From positions 1 to 64,000 of the forward strand of contig CAZLWV010000026.1 in the NCBI GenBank assembly GCA_964563135.1: 64,000 nt of DNA. Reading direction: 5' to 3'. The DNA is from JAAYAY01 sp964563135. GTDB lineage: Bacteria; Planctomycetota; Planctomycetia; Pirellulales; Thermoguttaceae. The first letter of the stretch is position 1; each line of letters begins with the position of its first letter. Position numbers and translations under genes: made by a program. The notes below the pieces were generated by a model. The model was not told the DNA's origin. It did no database searches and saw only the letters and a program-made list of their open reading frames with translations. Positions 63,509 to 64,000 of the stretch are shown here, one piece after another.

Positions 63509-64000
63509 TGATCTCAACGCTGATTGAACGCGCAATCCGGCACCGCTGGCTGGTGCTGATACTCGTGCTCGTCGTGACAGGGCTCGGGATCCACTCGTTC
63601 CAACAATTGCCCATCGACGCCTATCCGGACATCGCGGCGCAAACGGTCTTTGTGGTCACGATCTATCCAGGGCGCGCCCCCGAGGAAGTCGAACGGCAGG
63701 TGACGATTCCCATCGAAATCGCCATGCGCAACGTGCCCAAGGTCGAGGTCCTCCGGTCGCAGACGATTTTTGGCCTCTCGGTGGTCCAGCTAATCTTCGA
63801 GGAGGGGACGGAGAAATACTGGGCTCGCCAACGCGCGCAGGAGCGCCTTGCGGGGGTGGAACTGCCGGAAGGGGTGCAGCCGGAACTTGGTCCCGTCGTT
63901 TCCCCATGCGGCGAGATCTATCGCTACGAGTTGGTCTCCGACGGGACCTGCGACATTATGGAGTTGCGAACGCTCAACGAATGGGTGGTGATTCCACGGC
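63508..64000 (+). CDS. RND heavy-metal efflux pump, CusA/CzcA type (5' part; runs off the window)
   Basis: The ATG at 63508 shares one base with the cusB-type stop, with GGAGGAG upstream. 164 codons lie in the window: MISTLIERAIRHRWLVLILV (first span), FQQLPIDAYPDIAAQTVFVV, PGRAPEEVERQVTIPIEIAM and ELPEGVQPELGPVVSPCGEI, the standard opening of the heavy-metal RND family CusA/CzcA. The 3' end is outside the window, so the methionine relay that decides the metal cannot be checked. Confidence 0.92.
   Translation, partial: MISTLIERAIRHRWLVLILVLVVTGLGIHSFQQLPIDAYPDIAAQTVFVVTIYPGRAPEEVERQVTIPIEIAMRNVPKVEVLRSQTIFGLSVVQLIFEEGTEKYWARQRAQERLAGVELPEGVQPELGPVVSPCGEIYRYELVSDGTCDIMELRTLNEWVVIPR

Overview
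The window looks like a metagenome-assembled scaffold from a planctomycete, most likely in or near the Pirellulales. The basis is inference: high GC, secreted PQQ-like propeller proteins, a MotA/ExbB-type operon with single-span coiled-coil partners, NolW-repeat proteins, GldA/GldF-like ABC export genes, a large multihaem cytochrome c beside a subunit IV-like cytochrome b, and palindromic intergenic repeats. Five runs of exactly ten N (10398, 15428, 22139, 45456, 48815) mark scaffold joins, and two of them break genes. No tRNA, rRNA, CRISPR array, transposase or prophage was seen.

Layout. 1-5.3 kb: metallophosphoesterase, large PQQ-propeller protein with a methyltransferase-like insert, and a hemolysin III homologue. 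5.3-7.9 kb: minus-strand cell-envelope group (OmpA-like lipoprotein, HTH protein with acidic repeats and a membrane anchor, small secreted protein). 8.2-9.5 kb: queC and queD for 7-deazaguanine synthesis. 10.0-14.1 kb: operon of a MotA/TolQ-like channel subunit and two single-span coiled-coil proteins that look like paired ExbD/TolR partners, the most interesting uncharacterised system here; a coiled-coil protein converges on it. 15.6-18.9 kb: SGNH hydrolase and mcsA-mcsB (protein arginine phosphorylation). 19.3-22.0 kb: trpE translationally coupled to an enolase-superfamily (MenC-like) gene with altered catalytic residues. 22.2-27.5 kb: lipoprotein/membrane protein, ABC ATPase and a double-length ABC-2 permease. 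28.0-31.4 kb: secreted glycosidase-like genes (a TIM-barrel-like protein and GH43) around a small secreted protein.

31.8-37.2 kb holds small genes: a conserved hypothetical, a DUF2582-like winged helix protein, a Cys/Pro-rich secreted protein, a LolD/MacB-type ATPase, an Rrf2 regulator, lspA and a DksA/TraR zinc-finger protein. An 815-base gene-free stretch contains nested hairpins ending in a textbook terminator (candidate ncRNA). 37.8-39.2 kb: threonine synthase that appears to start at ATT. 39.4-50.2 kb: minus-strand respiratory block with ctaB, ctaA, dihaem cytochrome c, a Tat-exported cupredoxin-like protein, a large multihaem cytochrome c split by a gap, and a cytochrome b C-terminal subunit. 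The haem A genes imply an aa3-type oxidase elsewhere. 50.3-54.9 kb: dapB and a 1200-residue NolW-repeat protein. 55.7-59.5 kb: cobalamin-dependent methionine synthase metH. 60.0-64.0 kb: a promoter followed by a small CPxC protein and a tolC-cusB-cusA-type RND efflux operon that runs off the window end.

Recurrent short elements lie between genes: a 66-base hairpin at 247, a 74-base inverted repeat at 35268 whose ends are the stop codons of two converging genes (half copy at 27559), a hairpin at 55598, and a pair of 60-base direct repeats at 43793 and 44468.
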